Below are positions 9,344 to 20,240 of a stretch of 64,000 nucleotides of DNA, piece by piece. The first letter of the stretch is position 1, and each line of letters starts with the position of its first letter. This DNA is from Lepidodermella squamata. Its lineage: Eukaryota > Gastrotricha. The translations under genes and the position numbers were made by a program. The stretch spans positions 1,054,001-1,118,000 of the forward strand of contig JBLDXI010000010.1 of NCBI GenBank assembly GCA_047495785.1. The letters run 5' to 3'. Below the pieces are notes generated by a model. It saw nothing but the letters and a program-made list of their open reading frames with translations, was not told the DNA's origin and searched no databases.

Positions 9344-11713
9344 ATGAATTTCCTCCTTTTTTCTACTTTTTGTTTGCTGTTGGCTGGTCGAATTCACGCA
9401 AAAGATGCGAAGTATCGGCTGACGCTGCCAGCGCTACAGCAAACCACTGTCTCAGTCAATTGCGTATCAATGATTCACATTTTGGCTGAAATAGTAAATA
9501 AACGAAGCGATATCCTACCCGACTACGAACTCATTCCTGACATACAAGACGTCACTTCAACGGGGATTTTTCAAAACAGAAGAGCAATTGAAATATACGA
9601 GAAGGAACTACCCCCTAACACTTTCCTTGGACCGATAATCACAGGGCCAGATGGTGGATGTAACGACGCAACTACAACAATTCGAGGCCTGAATTTCGTT
9701 CAGATTTCCCAAAGTTGCCAGGGTGCATTCATCACGACTAGACGGAGTTGGCTCTACAACAACTTGTACACAGTCCAAACTCCAATAATTCGAACAATCT
9801 ACCCGGCACTCGAAACTATCCGAATGATTGGCCAGTGGAAGCAGGTCGGAATTTTCACGACTTGGTACAATCGAAACAGCGCTGTGTCAGCTCAAGCCCT
9901 TCAGTCCTTACTCATTCAAAACGGGATCAACATCGCTGAAATAGTCAGTGCCTACACAATGGCCAGCGTTACAGTGGAAGATGCTTTGGCTATCAAGAAA
10001 GCTCGAATAATCATTGTCGTAGTGGCCGGGGCAAGTGAGTGTCGGCAGTTCTGGTGTATGGCGTACATCAACGGAATCAGACCGCCCTTGTACGCCTTTG
10101 TTATGTGGGGTGTCATTTGTCTCCCAGCATCTTTGGATCAACAGACCTCGCTACCAGATAACTGCGCTCAATTCATGATAAATACCCAAATGGCTGCCAC
10201 TTTCTTCGTAGGATCGCCCCTCTCGCCGATTAGACCGGTCGGGAATAGCAGTTTGGGATATGATGCTAAAGAGATCGATCGAAGACTGAGTATTAAGCTG
10301 GCAAACTATTCTGGGCCAATGATTGACTTCGGTAATCGATTTGCGTGCCATGACGCAGTTTTGGGCAGCATTTTGACCCTGAATGAATCTGAGGCTATCC
10401 TGAGAGACCAATACAACATGAGTCTTCGGGACTTCAAGAAATTCCCGGAACTTGTCTATAAGGTGGTTAATCAAACCGCATTGAGGCTTGTTTACAATGG
10501 CCTGAGAATCGGGCAGTTACAAAAGGATGAAAATGCTGAGATAAATGAAGACATGGTCATTCTACAAGCCTTCAATGGGAAACCTTTGACGATCGCCCAT
10601 CTAATTATTTCTAACAACGGCTCGAAAAACCAACCCGAATTTCGATTCAGCCTAGTGAACCATCCTGTATGGGCTACGAAAACTGGGCGTCCACCAAAAG
10701 ACCTGTCAACAATTGAGCATCGTGATTCTAAATGCGGTTTGTCGACTCTAGGTTCAGTTATCACTATGGCTGGTATAGTGACCGTTATTCAGATCATCCT
10801 ATTCATTTTTAGTGTCAGAGTCAAGTCTGATGCGTTTTTCGGGCCTTATAAGAAGGCAATAATACTTGGGTCTTGCTTGATTCTCAATGCGTCCTCGGTG
10901 ATTATTGTAGTTGGGGTGTACCACTACCCTCATGTAGAATGTCGCTTCAGACCTGTATTGACAATCTTTGGTCTCACTTTTCTCCATTCATTGATTTTCT
11001 CCCAAATCTTCGCTTATTCGAAGCTTGTTAAGTTCGGGAAAGTTGTTCTCGCTAACTCGCCGAGTCCTATGCCCAAAACACCGGAACCTGCACCGGTATC
11101 AGTCAACGATGTAGCTGGCAGTTCTCATCAATCGAGCAAGGAGTTAGTCCCGAACGCCACTCAAGTTAAAGCTGGTGCATCGCCGTCTCTCATGAAGGCA
11201 AAAGGAGTTCTAGCCATAACAAGCCACAAGGGGCATGTCAGTCAACAAATCGCATTCACAATATCAATCGTTTGCCAGCTAAGCTTCTACCTCATGACTG
11301 TATGGATAGGATTCAATCCTTTGAATCTTCAATTTTACTGGACTGACATATCGTTTGATGACTTGGAAGACACGTATTTTGACGTTAAAGTTGGACAATG
11401 TTGGTCTGAGACTGCGGAGTATTTGATAGGAGCTTCGCTTGCCTATCACATCGGTCTATTACTCTGTTCGAATTTCTTCTCGCTGAGCCTGGGTAAAAAA
11501 GATCTGCCTCAGCAAATTAAATGGAGCAGTAAGCTGATTCGTATCTCTGCTGCTAATGGGATTGTCACAATTGTCGCTGCTGTTTTGATTGCTTTGATTA
11601 CATCAGGTTCGAAAACTGCTTGCGCTGGGCCGACGGTTCTCGCGTTTGGAGAACTAGTTTACTCTGCTGTCATCAGTGGAATCATCCTGTTTCCGCGGCA
11701 ATTGATAAAGTGA
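9344..11713 (+). CDS. GABA-B-like class C GPCR, intact
   Basis: One exon, 789 residues, signal peptide at the N-terminus (MNFLLFSTFCLLLAGRIHA). It shares the layout of the copy at 6834: ligand-binding ectodomain with GPDGGCNDA, the PPKDLSTIE motif before TM1, and seven helices. Its second intracellular loop, between TM3 and TM4, is about 30 residues longer and is rich in Pro, Ser and Ala. Since this loop in class C receptors touches the G protein, the two neighbours may couple differently; that is inference. It also ends right after TM7 (ILFPRQLIK). AATAAA at 11855-11860. It is a cell-surface receptor by topology; ligand and partner are not known. Confidence 0.85.
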   Translation: MNFLLFSTFCLLLAGRIHAKDAKYRLTLPALQQTTVSVNCVSMIHILAEIVNKRSDILPDYELIPDIQDVTSTGIFQNRRAIEIYEKELPPNTFLGPIITGPDGGCNDATTTIRGLNFVQISQSCQGAFITTRRSWLYNNLYTVQTPIIRTIYPALETIRMIGQWKQVGIFTTWYNRNSAVSAQALQSLLIQNGINIAEIVSAYTMASVTVEDALAIKKARIIIVVVAGASECRQFWCMAYINGIRPPLYAFVMWGVICLPASLDQQTSLPDNCAQFMINTQMAATFFVGSPLSPIRPVGNSSLGYDAKEIDRRLSIKLANYSGPMIDFGNRFACHDAVLGSILTLNESEAILRDQYNMSLRDFKKFPELVYKVVNQTALRLVYNGLRIGQLQKDENAEINEDMVILQAFNGKPLTIAHLIISNNGSKNQPEFRFSLVNHPVWATKTGRPPKDLSTIEHRDSKCGLSTLGSVITMAGIVTVIQIILFIFSVRVKSDAFFGPYKKAIILGSCLILNASSVIIVVGVYHYPHVECRFRPVLTIFGLTFLHSLIFSQIFAYSKLVKFGKVVLANSPSPMPKTPEPAPVSVNDVAGSSHQSSKELVPNATQVKAGASPSLMKAKGVLAITSHKGHVSQQIAFTISIVCQLSFYLMTVWIGFNPLNLQFYWTDISFDDLEDTYFDVKVGQCWSETAEYLIGASLAYHIGLLLCSNFFSLSLGKKDLPQQIKWSSKLIRISAANGIVTIVAAVLIALITSGSKTACAGPTVLAFGELVYSAVISGIILFPRQLIK

Positions 11714-12031
11714 TTGCCAGTGTTCCAGTTTTCGAACTTCTCTGCTGCCGCGGACCCAGTCACAACAATATCACGAATAGCAGAAATTATTGTATACCTA
11801 TAACCACTTGAAATTGTTTGGGTGTTCTATCATTTAGTTGACTTCGTAACACACAATAAATGGGAACTGTAATTAGGCCACCGCGCAGCCACCCCAAAGA
11901 AATTGGGGCATTTACCATTGGAGATCCATATTTTGAGTGAATTTATTCTAACCTCACGATTATTCTAAGATTGAATAAGAATCTAGGTAGTAGGTAGCGG
12001 ATATCCTTAACCTCAACTTCACGTCAGTTCA
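11714..12031. other. convergent intergenic, 0.3 kb
   Basis: It holds the receptor's poly(A) signal (11855-11860) and a short perfect hairpin, CCCCAA-agaaa-TTGGGG, near 11893-11910, between two convergent genes. Confidence 0.5.
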
Positions 12032-13002
12032 TCAGCAGGTGCAAACGAATGGTGAGAGATTACAAGAGCATCCCTTAGTTCCGTTGCACCCGCAAATTGC
12101 TTCTTTGAAAAATCGCATTCTCCCTCCTACCGAGTCAATGTAGGTTACCAGTTCATAGCAGCAACATGGGTCCTTTGCGTAGTAAATAAGTTTCTTTCCA
12201 GACTTTGGCCTAAAATTCATCAATTTGTCTTTTTTGGCGTTGCAACTTTGACAAAGTGGTATGACCATTACTAAGCCGTCTCCATTGACTACATGCCCGC
12301 CATGAATCGCGGCTTTGGAATCACTTTCGCAATACGAGTTTTCGCATGTTTTTGGTAGTTCCGCTTTCTTCCCCCTGTGTTGAGTTCTCAATTTTCTTAT
12401 CAATTTACCACCAGGACACTGACATTTTCCACTTCCAGAGAGGTTCTTCCAGTCTTCCTTTTCGAATATATGGATCGCTTGTGCGGAAGAACTTGCTTAT
12501 CAGAAGTTGCCTTATCAGAATCTGCAAGGCAATAGAGGTTATCAGTGACATATTCTCAAGTGGCAGATGACGTTTCGGAGGATGGAAAAAACGGCTTTAT
12601 AGCTTTGAACGTAAACCTACTAGGATCAGCGGATCCTTTTGGAGTCGATGATGGGGTCTTCTTTGGAGTTGAAAGTGCTGACTTTTGCCCCGAAACCGGG
12701 CTCTTTCCGGGCACTTTTTCAGGCGAATCTGCTGCTTCGGAGGACCGATTATCTCCGGGTTTAACCATTCTGCTTTTCGTAGACCGTTTCTTGTTGACTT
12801 TCAATAACCCCGGGGATAAATCACGACCACGAGTGATCTTGTCACCGCTGGAAGCTGATAGCGACTTGTCGGAGGTTTTCTTAGCTTCGACGCCATCCCC
12901 GGCCAATTTTAGAGATCTAGTTCGATTTACGATGTCATCGACGTCGTCGCTTACATCCTCAGACTCGGTATCCTTGCCAGAGGCCGTTTTAACGACTTCA
13001 AG
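12032..13002 (-). CDS. Ser/Lys-rich protein with C-terminal HNH-like Cys/His domain (5' end unresolved)
   Basis: Two coding blocks on the minus strand. The upstream block (13002 to about 12620) encodes a disordered, acidic then Lys/Ser/Pro-rich stretch (KDTESEDVSDDVDD, STPKKTPSSTPKG). The downstream block (about 12505 to 12032) encodes EDWKNLSGSGKCQCPGGK and then a compact Cys/His domain: C-x4-C, IHGGHVVNGDG, LCQSCNAKKD and a Cys-rich tail. The order C..C, H-x2-H, C-x2-C resembles the zinc fold of HNH-type modules, but I do not recognise a named family. They join in frame through an intron of about 110 bases (donor near 12624, acceptor near 12506). No start codon is visible; the block opens at an apparent AG acceptor at 13003-13004. 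A nuclear, nucleic-acid-related role is only a guess. Confidence 0.5.
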
Positions 13003-13233
13003 CTACGATAGCTTTATTATGAGGTTTTATTCCGCTTTTCGACATGCGCAAGCACATACTAACCAATTTATCAACAATTAGAAGTATAAAAGTAGGTAAG
13101 TACGAGATAAGGCGAGAGGCATTTGTCCAGCTTTATCCAGCTAATGCGATAAACCGAACGACCCTAAGCCTCTGGTGGTAATATACCAAATAGGACGACC
13201 TGAATAGAAATAATGGGAAATGATGTAGTACAA

Positions 13234-15613
13234 CTATCGAATGGCTCGGGAAGGGCTTACCGGTAAAATGACCACCACAATCAGACATAGTGAAAACATG
13301 ACGATATCTGTCGTAAAAATGAAAATAGTATCATCAAACGAAATCAGTTTCACTATAACGTACCAATTAAACGAGCCAGGTAAGCCCAGTCTAAATAGAT
13401 AACCCCACCGTCAGTTGCTGAATGAGAAACTTGAGCTAGATCTGACTATCTTCCGAATGAAACTTACAGAACAGTGAAGCTCGACTGGGCTTGCGATGCG
13501 ATCCGAAGCGATTCGCTATTTCGAAAGCAGCATCAGCTTCCTTACAATCGACCCCATCTGCGATAGTCACTCTTCGTTTGACAGTTATTGGACTAGTAGA
13601 AATGACTCGTTTACATTGCGACTGCGGCGTGCTCATAAGTGGCGTCTCTTCCGTCGCGTCAGGAAAAACTTGACTATCAAACCGGCTGATGTAGTCTAAA
13701 TCGCAACAATCCCCGTTCTTCGGAATCTGCTCGGCAACGCACATTGTCTCCTCCAGCTCTTCATCATCCTCCCCGATGAACCAGTGATTATCATAGGCAA
13801 ATCTCGACGAATCTCGCCGCAACTGGTTATGAGTGCAAAAACTTCCATAAGAAGCATCGATCCAACGCATGACAATCGATGATCGTGACATTTTAGGTAG
13901 TATAGAAGATTCCGGAGCTCTGCTAATGGGCTCGTAATTCTTCAAGGTGTTTAATGGTATGTTGTGGTTTGGCAAGCGACTTTCAGACATCAGAATTGGC
14001 CGTGTTGGTTTTTCGATCGGAGATATCGTAGGATTGATCACTGGCGCGGATGATGATTGAATGGCTTTACTAATGATCGGAATGTTGTCAATTTCATCGA
14101 TTTCTTCATTCGGAGTCACTTGATCGTCGTCGCTGCTGTTGTATTTGTAAATGAATCTGAAAGACTGAGAAATTTAGAGAAAATTATTGAAAGGTCTAAT
14201 CTTGCCTCAGAATTCGATGGGCCCATTTCGGAGCTGCTGTGCGTTGATGTTTGCGAGAGATTAAACCTGTGATAAGGACAGCCTCTGCTACAGCGACAAC
14301 ACTCACTGCTGTCAACATATCGACGTAGACGCAGAGCAAAGGAATGGAATTCGATGATCTGAAATTCACAAATTCACAATTCATCGTAACCTCATCGGAT
14401 AAGGATGGAGACAAACCTCGGTAATTGGTCTACAATCATCGTTTGAAACACAATAACCGACAAGAGAATGGAAGTTGCCTGCGGTACTCTCTCATTCGAC
14501 TCCAAAGGGAAGAGGAACGTCAGCATCTGAAGCCCAGATAACAAGCAACATGGGAAGATGATGTTTAGCTTGAAAAAAGTTGTCTTTCTTCCAACATGAA
14601 GCCAAAACTCAATTCGAGTGAAGGCTGTTGAATTGGTAACCCAAAGCACGCGTTGGACACTAGCCGCATCCACTAGAGTCCAATCGCCACTTTGAACGTA
14701 CATCGAGAGAGAAACAGGTGATTTGTCAGATCTGAGGGTTAAGTTTAATTTAGCGTGGCTGTAGATTGCTGATTCAAGCATAATTGGGCAGCGTTGGTAG
14801 TCGAATGGGAAGTACTTTAGTTGTAACTCGCAGCGGATGACAAGGTTACCAGTCGGGTGCCACCAGATCGAGCCATCGCTATGCACTTTGAAATCGAATT
14901 TCAAATCGCGCATCAATGCGTACAGGTCCGATACACTAATTAGTATATTAATGATAAAAGGAAATATTGAGTGACAGAGATCTTACCTGTTAGCGAACTG
15001 AAGATCTGGAACCCACAATTGTGTACCTGGTATCACTATGTTAGTCTGATTATCGAAATCTGGAGGGTACCAGGACAGCATTGCGTCTTTCCAGGTCTTT
15101 AAAAAAAATTATTAAGCATTTTTCCGAAAAAATCGGTTGCTCATACAAGTTGCAGCCGAATCGTCAGTTCCAAAACTTCATTTTTCTCGTACTAGAAAGG
15201 TATTTTAATTATGTACATAGGACTGGTTAAATATTAGAGGATTCCACTTACCATATGAAGTATTTTGATTGGGAAGAGCCTTGCTTCGACTACTACAGCT
15301 TCGTTAGCCCTTGAAATAAATTCCGGTTCATATAATCTATTAATGTTTATCCTAGTCCTTACCGCATAACCGGACGAGTGAGTTTCGAGTAATTTGTCAT
15401 AAGATGTCGTAGGAGGTATAGGTCGTCCGAGGCGTCTTTTGGCCTCAGGGCAAGGGACTGTCTCCATGCGAGGGATAACAGCGCTTGTTGCTGCTGTAGA
15501 TGCTGGTAATGGCTGTAGCCTGAACCACCTGAGCTTGAGCCACCTGAGCTCTGGGTGGACGTGTAACCTAACCATAAAATACCTGAGAAAAGCACGAAAG
15601 TGGAAGCTGGCAT
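13234..15613 (-). CDS. Cys-loop ligand-gated ion channel subunit (nicotinic-receptor-like)
   Basis: Nine exons: 15613-15363, 15309-15252, 15191-15147, 15096-14987, 14935-14417, 14358-14206, 14156-13468, 13390-13364, 13307-13234. All phases close; 641 residues. A signal peptide (MPASTFVLFSGILWLGYTST) and Gln/Ser/Gly linker precede the ligand domain. The Cys-loop is C190-x13-C204 (FPFDYQRC). TM1 is FFKLNIIFPCCLL; TM2 starts NERVPQATSILLS, as in cation-selective nicotinic types. After TM3 comes a roughly 240-residue intracellular loop, then TM4 (IVMFSLCLIVVVILP). The double Cys of an alpha subunit in loop C is not seen (VTNSTAFTRIEF), so it is likely a non-alpha or orphan subunit of a pentamer. 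Intron 14157-14205 uses a GC donor. It is divergently arranged from the gene at 16668. Confidence 0.9.
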
Positions 15614-16667
15614 TTCGAATGTTTCGGTGATAAGCGAAAAACCGCAATGATGGCTCGTGCTCACTGTGTAATTATCCTATCAGACTTCTCGATTAAATGT
15701 GTCCGTCTGCGTCACACAGCGAAACTAAGTGCATCCAATGGCGCGGGCATATCTACGTACTCGTGTAATAAGAATAATGAATGCGCCCGGTTATTAAGGA
15801 GCGAACTACACGCCAGAGTGAGCACAGCAATCGATAACCTGACATGTTATCGTAATGCAGATCCATTTTCTTAAGATGGGCTCTTAATTAATGTCACATG
15901 AATAGTAAAATGGGGTCCTGATATGAAAATTCGTTTAGAGTGGGAGGCGTCTGCCATTGATATCATGCTTAATTTGAATCGTAACTGACTACAAAAAGCA
16001 GTTTTCCAAATATTCAGGCCTGATTAGCAAACACTGTGTGGCCACTTAATAGTCCAATCCGATGCGCACGCTGATTGGTCAATCGATCATTGAAATGACC
16101 GGGTGAAACATTATGATCGTGCGATCCATACACTTTTTTACAACAAGTGTTTTTGCCGCAAACCTAGAGCTGTCCGATTTTTGACGGTGAACTAAATTTC
16201 AACAGGGACAAACGCGCAGATGAATTCTGAGCCAGGTTTTTTTCAAGACCTTCAAAACTCGAGAATGGCAAATTAAGAATAGCAAATTGCACAGTGCTAC
16301 TTTTTTAGAGTCTCATTTCCTTTCAATGTTTCCAACCATTATCGCTATGCTTTTTGGCAAATTTCGAAAATCGATAAATTTGATCGCTGCTCAAGTGAAT
16401 AGCTGGGTAGTAAATCTCGGATTGCTTACATTCGGAGAATCGAAAAATTGATTGATTCCATGCGGAGTCGGGAGTATAGTGCGCATGCGCACATACTCGG
16501 CCTAAGCCTCGAAATTAGTTGCATAATCAGACTAATCAAGAAGAACTAAAAGGATCTGTATTCGCATTTCTTTTGTAATCCTTTATTCAACCTGTTTTGA
16601 TAAAAATAGGATAGGAGAGTAGTAGTAGTAGTATAGTAGGAGAGTAAGTATCGCGTTTGTTTTAAAG
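15614..16667. other. divergent promoter region, 1.05 kb
   Basis: This is the only space between the starts of a minus-strand channel gene and a plus-strand DUF229 gene, so it should carry both promoters. A short trinucleotide run (GTA/AGT) lies at about 16618-16640, just upstream of the plus-strand start. I see no other element. Confidence 0.5.
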
Positions 16668-18605
16668 ATGCTTCGCTTTTCTAATAGGCGATTTTATCGC
16701 TTCACCACTGTCTTTTCTTTCATTGCTGTCATTGTACTTTACTACAAAGTGTCTTCAATTGTTTTCTTCGATAGCTTCATATCAAGCAATGGCGATTTTG
16801 CGGCATCTAATATTAGAAAAGAATGTATCCTTCCTGATTTGAAGCCCGATCCGTCTTGGATTCCTAACAGCTACGCTCTCCAACTGAACTGCAGCGAGAG
16901 ACACTCTAGCGACGTAATTAAAGTCCGAACAATTGAAGGCGATAAGCTGCTTGTGCAAACTACTCTTAAAACGCCCGTCAATATCAGTTGCTTTTACAAC
17001 GAAATCAGGTTACAATACGATTTCAGAACGATAACGGCGACAGATAGGAAAGTCACGCTACAACTATCGAACAACTCAACAGTCTTGAAATGCCCTTTCA
17101 ATGTTTTCAAGTTACGTTGCTATGGCTACAACAAAACATTGATCCACGAATCGCAAAATCGTTGCTTTTTCAAGAATCCATCAATCAAAGTCACAGACCA
17201 CACATTAAATGGTCATATTTTGAAGGAAAGACTGAATATACTTATGCTGGGATTCGACAGTATGTCTCGAGTATCATGGCTAGAGCAACTTCCCAAAAGC
17301 AATAATTATGCCGTAAACGATCTCGGTGGGATAAGTTTCGAGGGCTACAACATTATAGGCGATGGTACTACAGCAGCTTTACTCGGTTTACTATCCGGTT
17401 ACCGCGAGGAGGAGCTTTACGAGTCTCGAAGAGGCTTCACAGGCGCGAGAGAGGTCGACGACTTCCCATTTTTGTGGCAGAAACTTCGAGATCTCAATTA
17501 CGCAACCCTATGGGATGAAGATGGCGCATGGCAGGGAACGTTTCACTATAGACTGATGGGGTTCAAGAAACCCCCTGTTGATCATTACGGCCGACTTTAC
17601 CAGCTATCGCTAAGTTATCCCTCAGATCGATGTTTGGGCGAAATTTCTATTTTCGACGAAATGCTGCTTCAATTCCGGCAAATGTTCGCGTTATACCCAG
17701 ATCCATTAAGAAAGTTTGCGCTGGTCTTCAGTTCACATTTCACCCATTCGTCAGAAGCAGACAACCACCAAGAGGCTTTCATTCTGGACGATAGATTAGA
17801 GCAAGAGCTTAAATGGTTGCATGAGAAGAATTTTCTCAACCAAAGCGTCTTGATCTTATTCTCGGACCATGGCATGAGATTTAGCTCGGTTCGAGCTACA
17901 CAACGAGGCAAGATGCAGGAGCGTTTGCCTTACCTTACTTTTGTCTTCCCTCAATGGTTCAGGCAACAATACAAAACCGTGATAGACAATTTTGAAAGCG
18001 CATCGAAATCGCTGGCAACGCCTTTCGATTTACACGCTACTCTGCTTGATCTAGCTGGACTGGAAGCCGATCCGGCAACTCCTGGTAGAGGAAAAAGCTT
18101 CCTTCGAGGAATCAAAGATCGTAATTGTGACGAAGCTGGAGTTGATCCGCATTGGTGCTCTTGCCTCGATTATGATAACTTCGAGGTTCTCCCCCTTAAT
18201 AGTGGTATTGTTTCCGCTTGTCTTCACGAGTTCAGAAGTTTCGTTAACTTGAATCTTCTGAGAGATTTCATTGACAAATGCAGGCTTATCGAGTCAACAG
18301 TGCCATTCTCAGCCCTGAAAATCGGCCTAGGCAAACGGGCGAAAACCTTTGTCCGAACAACTGATGGCCATGGCAGGATACCGAAGTTCAATTCATCTGT
18401 CACATCTGACGTTTACTTTGCTCAGATTTCATTCAGAGCACAACCTGGAGATGGACTATTTGAAGCTACCTTTGAGGTGGATGAAACTATGCATCGGGTT
18501 CGACTTCTTCCCAACCAAATTAGCCGGACTAATCGATATGGCGACGCGCCTAAATGTATTGAAGTCTCTTTTCCACATCTCCGCCAGTTTTGTTTATGTA
18601 TATGA
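16668..18605 (+). CDS. DUF229-type, alkaline-phosphatase-superfamily type II membrane protein
   Basis: Single exon, 645 residues. One hydrophobic segment near the N-terminus (about residues 13-33, VFSFIAVIVLYYK) with a short basic cytosolic end predicts a type II membrane protein. The lumenal or extracellular part shows the DUF229 family pattern: ILMLGFDSMSR at about 190-200, GDGTTAALLGLLSG, DFPFLWQKLR, DEDGAWQGTF, and FSDHGMR at about 397, followed by RLPYLTFVFP. These blocks match the metal-binding core of the sulfatase/phosphatase superfamily. DUF229 proteins occur in nematodes and insects, with no firm substrate that I know. A Cys-rich C-terminal part follows. AATAAA at 18635-18640. Family assignment is strong; the reaction is not known. 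Confidence 0.85.
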   Translation: MLRFSNRRFYRFTTVFSFIAVIVLYYKVSSIVFFDSFISSNGDFAASNIRKECILPDLKPDPSWIPNSYALQLNCSERHSSDVIKVRTIEGDKLLVQTTLKTPVNISCFYNEIRLQYDFRTITATDRKVTLQLSNNSTVLKCPFNVFKLRCYGYNKTLIHESQNRCFFKNPSIKVTDHTLNGHILKERLNILMLGFDSMSRVSWLEQLPKSNNYAVNDLGGISFEGYNIIGDGTTAALLGLLSGYREEELYESRRGFTGAREVDDFPFLWQKLRDLNYATLWDEDGAWQGTFHYRLMGFKKPPVDHYGRLYQLSLSYPSDRCLGEISIFDEMLLQFRQMFALYPDPLRKFALVFSSHFTHSSEADNHQEAFILDDRLEQELKWLHEKNFLNQSVLILFSDHGMRFSSVRATQRGKMQERLPYLTFVFPQWFRQQYKTVIDNFESASKSLATPFDLHATLLDLAGLEADPATPGRGKSFLRGIKDRNCDEAGVDPHWCSCLDYDNFEVLPLNSGIVSACLHEFRSFVNLNLLRDFIDKCRLIESTVPFSALKIGLGKRAKTFVRTTDGHGRIPKFNSSVTSDVYFAQISFRAQPGDGLFEATFEVDETMHRVRLLPNQISRTNRYGDAPKCIEVSFPHLRQFCLCI

Positions 18606-18673
18606 GATTGATTCTTATTTATTTTACATCATGAAATAAAATATGGGGAATATCGTGTTTCAAGTCCTTCCGT

Positions 18674-18983
18674 TCATTGAATGTAGTAAACAGGGACAGA
18701 GTAGCTGTAATAAGTCGCTGGTTGATATACTGTTGCCCTGACCGGTTGGGCAATGGATGCTTGAACCACTGAAGCTCGAACTGCTTGAACGGGTGTAGCG
18801 TAGTAAACTGGAACGTTGTAAACAGCAGCCGGTTGGGAGTAATACGTCGAGTAGTAGACCTCAATGAAAAGTTGAAAAATTAAGGATCATCACGGCATCA
18901 GAGCCTAAATTTACCGGTCCGGAATTGACTACGACTGCCAGAAAGGCTAGAAATACCAATGCAATGCAGTCTGGCCTATTCAT
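18674..18983 (-). CDS. Small secreted Tyr/Val-rich protein
   Basis: Two exons, 18983-18915 and 18859-18674, with a 55-base intron (gtaaat...ttgag); 84 residues. Exon 1 is almost wholly a signal peptide (MNRPDCIALVFLAFLAVVVN). The mature part is low-complexity: repeats of VYY, PVYYATPVQ, ASVVQASIAQPV and TYYSYSVPVYY, about one fifth Tyr, no Cys. Such Tyr-rich, Cys-free secreted peptides are typical of cuticle, eggshell or other cross-linked matrices in small invertebrates, but I recognise no named family. It is convergent with the DUF229 gene, whose stop codon lies 68 bases away. Confidence 0.7.
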
Positions 18984-20240
18984 TGTTGAAGTCAAGCTTA
19001 GCAGCGAAGAAAGAATGCAAATCCAAGCGCTTTAATATTAAGTATGTAGAATTTGTGTACTCAGATAAACGTGATCATAATTTTGTAGACTTTTCTTAAG
19101 GTGGGTGCACGTTTTTTCTCAGTTGACCAGTACAAAGGATTAACAGGGCTTGGCAATTCTTATGCATCGGTGCGATATGCCGAGATTGATGAACGAGAAA
19201 AATGAATCGATATGAAACGAGAGATCCAGATAGCCTTTCGAGTTACTGAGATCGTTCCTAAACTTATCAACAGATAGATCGTGTTTTGAAAATGCATCCC
19301 ATGAACACAGTTACAGTCCAGTAATTGTAGGAATTATTCTCAAATATTTGGTCTATGGCTTCCAACTTCTCTTACTCTCGATTCACTCAATACCTTGCTC
19401 AATATATCAGTGAATCGGATTTTTTGCGAGGTTCAACATTTGCGAGTTGAATTTTACGGCGACAACAATTCTCCCAAATAGTAATGAAAACATTTTTCCA
19501 CTGCGCATTATCGATTTGCGGAAACACGATTGGTCGAGTAGTTGAGTTGCTAAGAACAAATAGCCATAAACCTGCGTTGCCAGGAAGCTTCAATGATTGC
19601 GTATGCATCGATTTTCGCAAAATACAAGGACCATCGAGTCAGCGGGACGACTAGAAAACACTTCTTGCCCGCTACACTTACATTTCAATCAGTTTATCTC
19701 AGTTTAATCAAATCTGAGTCTCGACAATTTTAATATTTCATCTAAAAATAATTTCTATCAATTTTTATTCGATTTATCCAGTCTGTCACAGTCAGTAGCC
19801 GCAAACCTATTTGTTATTAATTATTCATATCCCAAAAGCCCCGTGATCACGCAATTTATGACGCAATCGATTTTCGATGAACGCATCGCCACTAAAGGTG
19901 AAATAAGAAAAAACACACACAAAACCGGGCACCCGATACGTGCACTGTACAGTAATTTGCGAAGACTCCCCAGGGCTACTCGCTATAAACACAAAAAACA
20001 ACATGCACCTGTGTGCGCAGTTGAATAGCGCAAAAGAATCCGTCGATTCCTTTCAAGACAAAAATCTCCGTCTAGCACTGACGTAGTTTGAATGACTGGC
20101 CTATTCATTTTATTGCAAGATTAATGCATAATATTTGCTTTACTTAAGGAAGATTTATTCACAATTATCTCTAACAATCCGTCTACTTCTGGGGAAGCTT
20201 TGCACAGCCCGACTCTTATGAAGAGGGTAAACGACCTAGC
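18984..20240. other. divergent intergenic, 1.26 kb
   Basis: It lies between the starts of the minus-strand Tyr-rich gene and the plus-strand transporter, so it should hold both promoters. I see no coding signal in it. It contains AT-rich stretches near 19690-19840. Confidence 0.5.

Noticed and set aside
12545-13081. 178-codon plus-strand frame rich in Ser/Leu
   Set aside because: It is the antisense of the Lys/Ser-rich minus-strand gene. The minus strand has the better protein composition and joins the HNH-like exon.
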